A stretch of DNA of 30,828 nucleotides. Origin: Microscillaceae bacterium. Lineage in GTDB: Bacteria > Bacteroidota > Bacteroidia > Cytophagales > Microscillaceae. The DNA lies in assembly GCA_003483885.1 (NCBI GenBank), contig DMXI01000184.1, positions 1 through 30,828 on the forward strand, given 5' to 3'. The notes beneath the pieces were generated by a model, which did no database searches, was not told the DNA's origin, and worked only from the letters and a program-made list of their open reading frames with translations. The translations under genes were made by a program, and so were the position numbers. Positions 1-6,621 of this stretch are shown in pieces. Each line of letters begins with the position of its first letter. Position 1 is the stretch's first letter.

Positions 1-927
1 CTGATCTTTGAACCATACTAATTAAGACATCTGGAATATATTACACTTATAGATTTTTATTAAACACTTATTACTTAACCCATAAAAAATACATCTAGAT
101 TTTCTTATACTTTTTGAACTTTTAAATTTATACCTTACCTTTAAACCTAAACTAATCCACGGTTTGTATTTTGCCTGATGGTACAAACTTATCACGAAGA
201 CAGAGACAAAAAATCTCTGTTTTCGTTTTTTATACCCCTTCCATTTAATTGCGTTTTTTTTCCAAATAAGCTTTTTCCCTCTTTTTCTATCACTATATCT
301 ATAGACTTTAGCAATGTTCACCCGATTGTAAAGGCCTAAAGTCTCAAAACCGTCCATGTTTACCTGGTTTTGGGACTAATTGATGGTAGGACAATGATAC
401 AATTATAAATTTACCAAGATACAACTGACATTTTCTAAGATAAAAAGAAATTCTCCTAAAACATGGCACCATCTATTCACTAGAGAATTGTGTAGATATG
501 AGTTACTTATTTGAGAGATTTACCCCTTAAGTTTTTGATATAATCTCTTGGTTTGCCTTATGAGGTAAGGTTAAGGAAAGTACTCGCAATAAAACAATAC
601 CCATTCCCCATTTTGCTTGCTCTATCGCCGTCAAAATCCCGAGAATTTTTCTTGCCTACCTATAGTTAACCCAATACCTATGGACAACAAAGCCTCGAGA
701 ATAAAACGAAAAGATTGCGCACTTTTTCAAACAAAAAAGTGCTTATTGAGTCTTTATGTAATTGAAATCATTTCGTCTTTTTAAATGAATTACCAAACGG
801 ACATTTAGTATGAAGGCACTGCTATTTTTAGCCAAGTGCCTTCACGTTGGTGTTCTTTTTTGAGCCATCTACCAAAAGTCGGAATGAGCTCATGGCTTAA
901 TTTATCCGTTTTAAAATATTATCATTG
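1..927. other. Gene-poor AT-rich left end
   Basis: No gene is supported here. A 111-codon minus-strand reading frame (22-357) exists, but it is Lys/Arg-rich with no recognisable domain and looks like chance translation of AT-rich DNA. Several small inverted repeats are visible. CAGAGA/TCTCTG (201-206, 214-219) is followed by a T-rich stretch and could end a transcript coming from the left. GCACTTTTT/AAAAAGTGC (719-727, 734-742) and TGAAGGCACT/AGTGCCTTCA (811-820, 835-844) are perfect stems just before the MazG-type gene and may be terminators or part of its leader. Confidence 0.4.
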
Positions 928-1257
928 ATGACAATTAAAGAAGCGCAGGAAATTGTAGATCAGTGGATCAATACCACTGGCATAAGATACTATAATGAAC
1001 TCACCAATACAGCCATATTGATGGAAGAAGTGGGAGAAGTAGCCCGACTAATGGCACGTATTTACGGAGAGCAGTCTTTCAAAAACCCCGACGAGGCCCA
1101 TAGCTTAGGCGACGAAATGGCCGATGTACTATTTGTACTCATTTGCCTGGCCAACCAAACCGGCATAGACCTAACCGACGCCCTACACCAAAACCTCGAC
1201 AAAAAAACCAAACGAGACAAGGAGCGCCACGCCAACAATGAGAAATTGAAAAAATAA
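928..1257 (+). CDS. MazG-like nucleotide pyrophosphohydrolase
   Basis: A 109-residue single-domain member of the all-alpha MazG/dUTPase-like NTP pyrophosphohydrolase superfamily. These enzymes hydrolyse (d)NTPs to the monophosphate and pyrophosphate in the cytoplasm and are thought to clear aberrant nucleotides. The metal-binding signature is complete: EEVGE at residues 34-38 and, after a spacer, GDEMADV at 61-67, giving the EExxE...ExxD pattern. The length fits the short, single-domain MazG-like class rather than the two-domain E. coli MazG. I chose the ATG at 928; the TTG immediately before it could also serve. A hairpin 26 bases after the stop probably ends the transcript. The substrate cannot be read from the sequence. 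The gene stands alone, next to a CRISPR array, with no functional link visible. Confidence 0.88.
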   Translation: MTIKEAQEIVDQWINTTGIRYYNELTNTAILMEEVGEVARLMARIYGEQSFKNPDEAHSLGDEMADVLFVLICLANQTGIDLTDALHQNLDKKTKRDKERHANNEKLKK

Positions 1258-1282
1258 TGGTGGGCTTGAAAAAACAAACAAT

Positions 1283-1316
1283 AAAAGGCCACTCACAATC
1301 CACTGAGGGGCCTTTT
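1283..1316 (+). terminator. Hairpin after MazG-like gene
   Basis: AAAAGGCC (1283-1290) pairs with GGCCTTTT (1309-1316), and the inner bases ACTCA and TGAG extend the stem across a bulge. The U-rich 3' arm fits a rho-independent terminator. A 70-codon plus-strand frame running across it (1257-1469) is therefore judged not to be a gene. Confidence 0.55.
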
Positions 1317-1470
1317 GGGTATTTGCAATACCCAATCCTAACCCTCTACCCTCTCTTTGGAATTAGATCTGTTGCTTACTTAATACCTCTTTTTACCTTG
1401 CAAAGATGGGGTTTGCCTCTGTATTCAGGTTATTATTGTATCAACAAATGCTTCGGGGCAATGCGGTAAG

Positions 1471-1764
1471 GCTTTTAATTGAACCATATAGGAATTGAGA
1501 TAATGTTAAAATGATTGTCTTTTGTCATTTTTATATGCTTTTAATTGAACCCTGTAGGAATTGAGATGTATGCATTTTTACATTGCCGTTTTCAATGCCA
1601 TTGCTTTTAATTGAACCATGTAGGAATTGAGATTAATATACTCACCCCAGGTGATTATATCCATTTCGGCGTTTAATTGAACCATACAGGAATTGAGATT
1701 TCATAGCGCGAAATTGTGATTGCAGTAGGATGAACTTTTAATTGAACCAGGTAGGAATTGAGAA
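1471..1764 (+). CRISPR. Short orphan CRISPR array, five repeats
   Basis: Five copies of a 29-base unit begin at 1472, 1538, 1604, 1670 and 1735, so the period is 66, 66, 66 and 65 bases. The unit is CTTTTAATTGAACC, three variable bases, then TAGGAATTGAGA (CAGG in the fourth copy). The spacers (1501-1537, 1567-1603, 1633-1669, 1699-1734) are 36-37 bases and unrelated to one another by eye. The first four copies also share a flanking G before and T after; the fifth lacks both, so it is probably the leader-distal end, with the leader on the left. The 3' end resembles the ATTGAAA-type repeats often seen with type I-B or III systems (family knowledge). No cas gene lies in the window, and the variable centre suggests an old or decaying array. 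Confidence 0.8.
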
Positions 1765-1808
1765 TCCTCCTCCCATAATAACACCAAAGGATCACGCACC
1801 CTTACCCA

Positions 1809-1842
1809 TTTGTTGGTGTTTGAGCGCAGCGTCACCAACAAA
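1809..1842. repeat. 10-base-stem inverted repeat downstream of the CRISPR array
   Basis: TTTGTTGGTG (1809-1818) and CACCAACAAA (1833-1842) are exact reverse complements around a 14-base GC-rich loop. A second small stem follows at once (TTGCCC 1845-1850 with GGGCAA 1856-1861). The loop begins with TTTGAGCGC, and GTTTGAGCGC recurs at 1921-1930 just before the next palindrome, so these may be parts of one composite intergenic repeat. Confidence 0.5.
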
Positions 1843-1931
1843 AGTTGCCCCCTAAGGGCAAAGTTGCGGGTGACATTTCACTTAAACACTCATAACGATG
1901 AAAATCCAAATAATATGTTAGTTTGAGCGCC

Positions 1932-1964
1932 AGACCTGACAGGTTTTGGAAACCTGTCAGGTCT
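1932..1964. repeat. REP-like palindrome, 15-base perfect stem
   Basis: AGACCTGACAGGTTT (1932-1946) and AAACCTGTCAGGTCT (1950-1964) are exact reverse complements with a three-base TGG loop. From memory, palindromes built on ACCTGACAGGT are scattered between genes in many Bacteroidetes genomes, so this is probably a copy of a dispersed REP-like element rather than a private operator. It sits in a gene-free stretch and has no T-run beside it. Confidence 0.6.
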
Positions 1965-2420
1965 AAAAAGCTTTTTTCTTACAGAAAATCCTTTAGAAGT
2001 GAATCTATGAGACCTGGCTTGGAGCAATTACCTTGTTTTTTTAAGATAAAACCCTCTTTAGTTTAACCTCTATGATAAAGTTCAAACCTAAGCGACAAAT
2101 AGTCGGATAATTACATCTCATCTCCTTATCTAAAAAACCCACCTTGCTATCTAAATAATCATTATAGCATTAAGAGTTTCACTTGTTTTATATAAATAAC
2201 ATCTGGCAGTAGTAATTAAATAAACATTTTGATTAAAAACTTTTGGTTTTACTCTTTTAGATTAATCTCTAAATCAAACTTCTCAACAAAACACATAACA
2301 CGCTGTATAACAAACCAAAACAGTTTATAAAACCTTTTTAAAACCAGCAAAACCCTTGGTTTTCACTGCATACTTTTGGAAAACACCTAATAAACATATT
2401 GTTTAAAATAATTATTCCTC
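1965..2420. other. Non-coding AT-rich stretch
   Basis: No reading frame of convincing length or composition was found on either strand between the palindrome and the promoter region of the next gene. No cas remnant is recognisable beside the CRISPR array. Confidence 0.4.
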
Positions 2421-2440
2421 CTACTTTTACACTAGTGTAA
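2399..2440 (+). promoter_or_regulatory. Possible promoter with a 14-base palindromic operator
   Basis: TTG (2399-2401), a 20-base spacer and TACTTTTA (2422-2429) resemble the Bacteroidetes sigma-A pattern TTG-N19-TAnnTTTG, apart from the last base of the -7 element. Overlapping its 3' end is TTACACTAGTGTAA (2427-2440), a perfect palindrome placed where a repressor would block initiation. Both points are read from sequence; the role is inferred. Confidence 0.35.
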
Positions 2441-2452
2441 TATATGCCAGTA

Positions 2453-2502
2453 CATAGGCTTCGGTCTATGTTTTTAGGTGAATGGGGTAAGAATACCCCA
2501 TT
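2453..2502 (+). promoter_or_regulatory. Two-hairpin leader of the 2540 gene
   Basis: CATAGGC-TTCG-GTCTATG (2453-2470) is a seven-pair stem, with one G-U pair, closed by a C(UUCG)G tetraloop. AATGGGGTA-AGAA-TACCCCATT (2481-2502) is a perfect nine-pair stem. Both lie between the candidate transcription start (about 2436) and the chosen start codon at 2540, so the transcript would carry a structured 5' leader. Neither stem is followed by a T-run. Confidence 0.4.
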
Positions 2503-2539
2503 CCCTTTATTGATTACATGTTTATTAAATAACTTTTTT

Positions 2540-2857
2540 ATGACACAAGACCCTGTAAAAGTCTCGGATCAGGATGCCAAACTCTTACAAACTTTGATAG
2601 ATTGTATTACCCCCTTTTTCCAGATAAGCGATCATCAGAATGAAAGATGGGTTTTATGGTTGGATTTTTTACTGGAGGTACAAGCAAAACTAATGATAAG
2701 TGGCGAGAATATTTGGGAGGATGATTTTGCTTTTAGATGTTCTGAAAACTTTCAGGCAATTCGCCAAACGTTGACGACATTGGCTCACAATAATATAGAC
2801 GCTCAACAACTTAAGTTGCTTAGAGACAACCTTGAGCCACCAATGCCAAAACCATAG
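2540..2857 (+). CDS. Hypothetical protein, 105 aa
   Basis: Not recognised. From the ATG at 2540 it encodes a 105-residue, mostly helical, acidic and soluble-looking protein with no signal peptide or membrane segment. It is rich in Trp, Leu and Gln and ends in a Pro-rich tail (PPMPKP). The same frame is open back to an ATG at 2444, but those extra 32 codons would be translated through two strong hairpins and read as low-quality sequence, so the later start is preferred. It stands alone behind a candidate promoter and palindrome. Downstream is a hairpin-rich intergenic region and then, on the opposite strand, a small peptide gene; the two are convergent. Confidence 0.5.
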   Translation: MTQDPVKVSDQDAKLLQTLIDCITPFFQISDHQNERWVLWLDFLLEVQAKLMISGENIWEDDFAFRCSENFQAIRQTLTTLAHNNIDAQQLKLLRDNLEPPMPKP

Positions 2858-2963
2858 AAACAGTCATTGCTTGAGCACGTTTTTAGCCGCCTCTCCGAGT
2901 GTGTTAGTTGGATGGAGAATACTTCTCAGGAGTGCAACGTGGCTCAAGTTTACCTTGTATCAG

Positions 2964-2990
2964 GGCTTAAGTTACTGAGTAACTTAAGCC
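2964..2990. terminator. 12-base perfect stem between convergent genes
   Basis: GGCTTAAGTTAC (2964-2975) and GTAACTTAAGCC (2979-2990) are exact reverse complements with a TGA loop. More pairing surrounds it: CGATGC/GCATCG (2990-2995, 3006-3011) and GTTTACC with GGTAAAC across the hairpin. There is no T-run. It may terminate both the 2540 gene and the minus-strand peptide gene, or be a small structured RNA or repeat. Confidence 0.4.
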
Positions 2991-3046
2991 GATGCAATGG
3001 TAAACGCATCGAGCTTAAGGTCTCCAGATAAATAAGAGGCTTAACG

Positions 3047-3223
3047 TTATCCTCCGGCATTTTCAGCCTTACCAGTGTTGGGTTTTGGTGGTGGCGGTGG
3101 TGGAATCACATCACTCTGATCGCAACATCCGCCTCGAATTACCTTCATTTGGTGAATACTAATGCTACAAAGGTTTCCTTGAAACGAATGCATCATTTTG
3201 TTTCTCATTGATTTTTTAATCAT
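3047..3223 (-). CDS. Double-glycine-leader peptide precursor (putative RiPP)
   Basis: A 58-codon gene recovered by reading the minus strand. It begins MIKKSMRNKMMHSFQGN. Residues 21-32 read ISIHQMKVIRGG, the shape of the leader end (QMK-x-I-x-GG) in the Bacteroidetes natural-product precursor family, where a C39 peptidase-transporter cuts after Gly-Gly. The 26-residue core (33-58) begins CCDQSDVI, continues with six prolines and KPNTGKAENAGG, then stops. A clean switch from basic leader to Cys-Cys/polyproline core is hard to explain by chance. No modification enzyme, C39 transporter or immunity gene is in the window, so maturation would rely on enzymes encoded elsewhere. Other ATG codons at residues 6, 10, 11 and 26 could be starts, but only the early ones keep a full leader. 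It could also be an unmodified secreted peptide. Confidence 0.6.
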   Translation of the reverse strand: MIKKSMRNKMMHSFQGNLCSISIHQMKVIRGGCCDQSDVIPPPPPPKPNTGKAENAGG

Positions 3224-3537
3224 ATCAAAAATGTTTAAATGATAAAAATAATCTTACTAGCTAACACAGTACTGTTAGCAATAAAATATGCGCTTATTGA
3301 GCTAAAAACAGAAACAAGAGCTTTATTTATAAGATATTTCAATAATAAAATATAGGCTCCTTAAAAACTTAAAACTCAAATTGCGAAATATTTAAAAGCA
3401 AATTTGATAAAAATTATGAACGTTTTGAGATAATTAATATTTTTTTTATTGATTTGCATTTCAAATCCTGTATTTTTTTGCTCATACCCAGCTTAATTCA
3501 TTAGATTCTATCTCAACCCGAACAATCATTCAACAAC
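3224..3537. promoter_or_regulatory. AT-rich divergent control region
   Basis: This region separates the minus-strand peptide gene from the plus-strand TPR regulator, so both promoters should lie here. GCTAACA (3260-3266) and TGTTAGC (3273-3279) form a perfect interrupted palindrome about 40 bases upstream of the peptide gene and could be an operator. No exact TAnnTTTG element was found; TATTTTTTTG shortly before the TPR gene is the nearest. No additional coding sequence was seen. Confidence 0.35.
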
Positions 3538-5010
3538 ATGAGGAGTTTTATCATCCTTGGCGTTTTACTCAGTATATCCTGGAATAGCTTTAGCCAAACC
3601 CAAACATATGCTCATTTGTATAAATTAGCATTTCATGAGAGCGATCACCGCCCTGATTTAGCCATCTCATATGCACAAAAAGCATTAAAAGAAGCTCGCA
3701 ATAGGTCTGAAAAAGCCAATGCACACTATTTAGTTGCTTTTTACGCCCAGTATCAAGGATATTATGGTTTAGCAATTATTCATTATAACCAAGCTTTTCG
3801 TCTTTACACTACTTCTCAGAAGAAAACGACTATTCTGAATAATATGGCTACTTGTTATAAGCAGGCAGGGAAAACCAGAGAAGCTATTAAAATTGGCAGA
3901 CAAGTATCTAAACGTTTTGCTCAACAACAGGATACGGTTAAATTCAGTTATACGATCAATTTACTAGCCAATTGTTATCGTGATTTAGCCAATTATAACC
4001 AGTCAGATAGCTTATTTCGTTTTTCTATGCAACTCACTAAAAGGTTTGTCACCCCCAACCTTCCGAATGTATACCAGGATTATGCTTGTTTGCAGGAAAG
4101 ACTTGGCAATTACTCTAATGGCATTCGTTTTCTTAAACAAGCCATTGCCTTGTCTGATACAAGCAAACCTATCCAAAAGAAAATAAGACTTACCCAACTA
4201 GCCAGAATGTATCTACACGCAAAAAAATTGGACTCGGCAGGATACTTCTTAGATCAGGCAATCAGCATTCCCCAAAGATCATTGAAGTCCACTATTCTTT
4301 TATCAGCCACAGAAGGACTCTTTCATTTTATCAATAGAAATGAGCAAAGAGCACTAAAAAGTTATCACCAATGTGATTCACTACTTAGTCAATTACATGA
4401 ACACACATCACATTTGGTACAAAAGAAATATGCTCGAAAAACCGCCTACGAAGTATACCAACAAGCTTATAAGCTACTCAATAACTTATGGTTCTTTGGC
4501 AATAAAGAAAGATTCGAACAGCCCAAAAACTGGTTTAAACAACGCATGAACCAGGAAAAAGCCTTGTATGAGGGCATTCAGGTATCGGTGGCCCTGAAAG
4601 ACTCGCTGGTGATTGCCCGCTCGGCTCCCAAAACCCAGGTAGTGCGACAGATCAATCCCTGGTGGTGGGCCTTGATGGTAGCCGTGGTAGTGGCTGGAGG
4701 GTGGTTGCTGTATCGTCGTCGCGAAAAAGCCCTGCAAGCCCAAACCGATTACGTCAAGGCCATCAAGACCAGCCCCATCAAAGGGTTTGACGAACCCAAA
4801 CCCCAGGAAATAGCAGTGCTCCAGCAAGTGGAGACTCGGGTGGGGCAAAGGCTCAAAATAGATGAAATCAAAATATTGCTGATGATTGGGCGCGGCTACA
4901 CCTACAACCAGATCACTTTGGCTACCTACATCCCCAATGGCACCATCAAAACCATTGTAAAACGGCTCAAAGACCAATGTGGGGTAGAAAACATCCGAGA
5001 CTTGATGTAG
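3538..5010 (+). CDS. Membrane-anchored TPR protein with C-terminal LuxR-like HTH
   Basis: A 490-residue predicted signalling regulator. It starts with a signal peptide ending near residue 20 (SFSQ), followed by an array of TPR-like helical hairpins to about residue 330, a single membrane helix at about 374-392 (WWWALMVAVVVAGGWLLY) followed by RRREK, a linker, and a helix-turn-helix of the GerE/LuxR type at about 440-490 (IKILLMIGRGYTYNQITLA, then a TIKTIVKRLK recognition helix). The topology puts the TPRs in the periplasm and the DNA-binding domain inside, so it probably couples an envelope signal to transcription. Such proteins are common in Cytophagales; targets are unknown. Base composition changes abruptly near 4550: sample 60-base lines upstream are 33-40% G+C and those downstream 55-58%, suggesting a recombined gene. 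The next gene is convergent. Confidence 0.75.
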   Translation: MRSFIILGVLLSISWNSFSQTQTYAHLYKLAFHESDHRPDLAISYAQKALKEARNRSEKANAHYLVAFYAQYQGYYGLAIIHYNQAFRLYTTSQKKTTILNNMATCYKQAGKTREAIKIGRQVSKRFAQQQDTVKFSYTINLLANCYRDLANYNQSDSLFRFSMQLTKRFVTPNLPNVYQDYACLQERLGNYSNGIRFLKQAIALSDTSKPIQKKIRLTQLARMYLHAKKLDSAGYFLDQAISIPQRSLKSTILLSATEGLFHFINRNEQRALKSYHQCDSLLSQLHEHTSHLVQKKYARKTAYEVYQQAYKLLNNLWFFGNKERFEQPKNWFKQRMNQEKALYEGIQVSVALKDSLVIARSAPKTQVVRQINPWWWALMVAVVVAGGWLLYRRREKALQAQTDYVKAIKTSPIKGFDEPKPQEIAVLQQVETRVGQRLKIDEIKILLMIGRGYTYNQITLATYIPNGTIKTIVKRLKDQCGVENIRDLM

Positions 5011-5068
5011 CAATGCAGCCGCCTACCATTTCTTTATATCCTCTACGCATAGGCTTGGCGCAGGCATT

Positions 5069-6187
5069 TTACTGCAAAGCCCACAACCTACTGGCCTCTT
5101 TCTGAATACTGGCCCAGTCAAACTCCACCTTGGCTTGCTCTAGGACGGTGCTTTTTTGGGTTTCGGCCATATTCAAATAAGCCGCGGCTACCTCGTATAC
5201 GTTCTTGTCGGTTTGTACCTGGGTTTCGATATCTACACCCTGACTGGCGAGCATATACAACGCCGCAGCTCCGGTACCATACCATATGTTAAAACTAAAG
5301 GCTTGCTTTACCTGAGGTTGAAAGAAGAGTTGCGCCAGGTTGATATTGGTAAAGGAGGGCCGCTGGGTGGTGTAACCAGACAATATGCGTGCACTCACCA
5401 AATACTCTACATATTGGGCGGAGCCTTCTCGTTCTTCCTGGTTGTTGGCCATAAACTTGACCAGCTGCCCTCTGCTGGGGTCCAGTTTCATTTCCTGCTC
5501 CCGCAAGGCTACATACATCTCCAAATAGGTTCTAAGTTGGGCTTTGTCAGTTTCTTGGGGCATTTTTTCGGCAATTTTGAGCAATAGCAATTGGTAGCTA
5601 AGCAATTCTTGAGTAATGGGGTAGTTGTCTCTGTCTACCACTGCTCCAGAATTGGTAGTCCAAGTACCTGCCCGCTGAAAAACATGAAAGCATTCGTGCA
5701 CTGCAACCGTAATGGCCCAGTTGTCACCCACCTGCTCATCGGTATAAGCCTGCAAATAATAATCGGTGTCTCCTATGGGGTAATAAAAATCAAATAAACC
5801 GTTGCCCGCCTTGAGTTGCTCATCGGCTTGGCCCATTGCCAGGTCATAACGGTACACATCTAACCCCTTGCTCTCCGTATCGTTTACCTTCGTGGCTCCC
5901 AATACTGGCTCCACTGGGTTTACCAAATATCCTTGGGTAGGGGTGCCTTCAGCATCGCGATGGACAAAATACATCGGCATTTTATCAAAATTGTAGCCCC
6001 GCCAAATGTCTCCTTTGGCCAGCTCATCGCTGGCTTGCTTTAGTTGCGAAAAAAATATTTTATCATTGATCGACGGTGGGGCAATGGTTACCTCTTCTTT
6101 CTTTTTGCAGGACGTTGTCAGCAGGCCAACAATTAAGGCCATATACAAAGGAATATGGATATGCTTTATTTTATTTACTATAGTCAT
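5069..6187 (-). CDS. Lipoprotein with HExxH zinc-metallopeptidase motif
   Basis: A 372-residue protein starting MTIVNKIKHIHIP, with a lipoprotein signal peptide ending in the lipobox LLTTSC (Cys27) followed by KKKEE, so it is probably anchored in the envelope. HECFH at residues 164-168 within a helix-like AVHECFHVFQ is the HExxH zinc site. EEREGSAQYVEYL at about 251-263 supplies a downstream glutamate that could complete a gluzincin-like site. It is otherwise hydrophilic with no further membrane segment. The frame is open for 28 more codons upstream, but that stretch reads as non-coding and contains inverted repeats, so the start at 6187 just before the signal peptide is chosen. Peptidase activity is inferred from the motif; I cannot name the family. 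It is convergent with the TPR regulator. Confidence 0.72.
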   Translation of the reverse strand: MTIVNKIKHIHIPLYMALIVGLLTTSCKKKEEVTIAPPSINDKIFFSQLKQASDELAKGDIWRGYNFDKMPMYFVHRDAEGTPTQGYLVNPVEPVLGATKVNDTESKGLDVYRYDLAMGQADEQLKAGNGLFDFYYPIGDTDYYLQAYTDEQVGDNWAITVAVHECFHVFQRAGTWTTNSGAVVDRDNYPITQELLSYQLLLLKIAEKMPQETDKAQLRTYLEMYVALREQEMKLDPSRGQLVKFMANNQEEREGSAQYVEYLVSARILSGYTTQRPSFTNINLAQLFFQPQVKQAFSFNIWYGTGAAALYMLASQGVDIETQVQTDKNVYEVAAAYLNMAETQKSTVLEQAKVEFDWASIQKEASRLWALQ

Positions 6188-6192
6188 AAGCT

Positions 6193-6275
6193 CAGGTTTT
6201 TGAGGTTTATATTTGGTACAAAAACCTGGACAGGTGGTTCTAAATCCAGGTTCTAGGTATAGACAATGCACCTGT
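6193..6275 (-). promoter_or_regulatory. Possible alternative-hairpin leader of the metallopeptidase gene
   Basis: In transcript order (minus strand), the segment at 6230-6220 (TCCAGGTTTTT) can pair either with AACCTGGA upstream (6252-6245) or with AAAAACCTG downstream (6201-6193). Both pairings are perfect, eight and nine bases long, and mutually exclusive. The downstream hairpin would end five bases before the ATG at 6187 and could hide the start. A further pair, CACCTGT (6269-6275) with ACAGGTG (6230-6236), adds structure. The pairing is visible; the switching role is inferred. Confidence 0.35.
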
Positions 6276-6621
6276 ACCTCTCCCTAAACCACTTCTTGTT
6301 TTTTTTTTAAGTGAATTCGCTTCAATAGTAAGTTTTCTACCTTGGTTTAAGTCTTCACGAACCGATAATAACCTTCACTTACTCGAGATCTCGATCAGCT
6401 TGTGAGACACAAGCTGAGGCAATGAAGCCGTTTTTTAAAAGATACATCCTTAGCCTGACGGCTATGGTGAAGCAACAGTCTGAAGTGATGAATATAGTTT
6501 TGAAGAAAAAAATCTTAGCCTGACAAACACTGGCTGAGGGTATATTATAAATACAACATTGTACCACAGGAATTATCAAGAAATTTGATACTTTTACTCA
6601 TCACCTTTTGATGTGCCTGGA
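6276..6621. other. Intergenic region with tandem palindromes
   Basis: No gene is supported; a 66-codon minus frame is Cys-rich and implausible. TCGAGATCTCGA (6383-6394) is a perfect 12-base palindrome directly followed by a hairpin, TCAGCTTGTG/CACAAGCTGA (6395-6404, 6408-6417). CTTAGCCTGAC occurs twice (6449-6459, 6514-6524). TACTTTTA at 6589-6596 could be a -7 element for the HD-domain gene. Confidence 0.4.

Noticed and set aside
22..357. 111-codon minus-strand reading frame
   Set aside because: Lys/Arg-rich, no domain, signal or promoter; looks like AT-rich chance translation.
1257..1469. 70-codon plus-strand frame between the MazG-like gene and the CRISPR array
   Set aside because: Runs through a terminator hairpin and the probable CRISPR leader and has no protein-like features.
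4486..5013. 175-codon frame antisense to the TPR regulator
   Set aside because: A shadow of the G+C-richer 3' part of the real gene; no independent coding signs.
5156..5587. 143-codon frame antisense to the metallopeptidase lipoprotein
   Set aside because: The opposite strand carries a lipobox, an HExxH motif and full-length coding.
6379..6579. 66-codon minus-strand frame between the lipoprotein and HD-domain genes
   Set aside because: Cys-rich with no pattern and overlapping palindromes and direct repeats.
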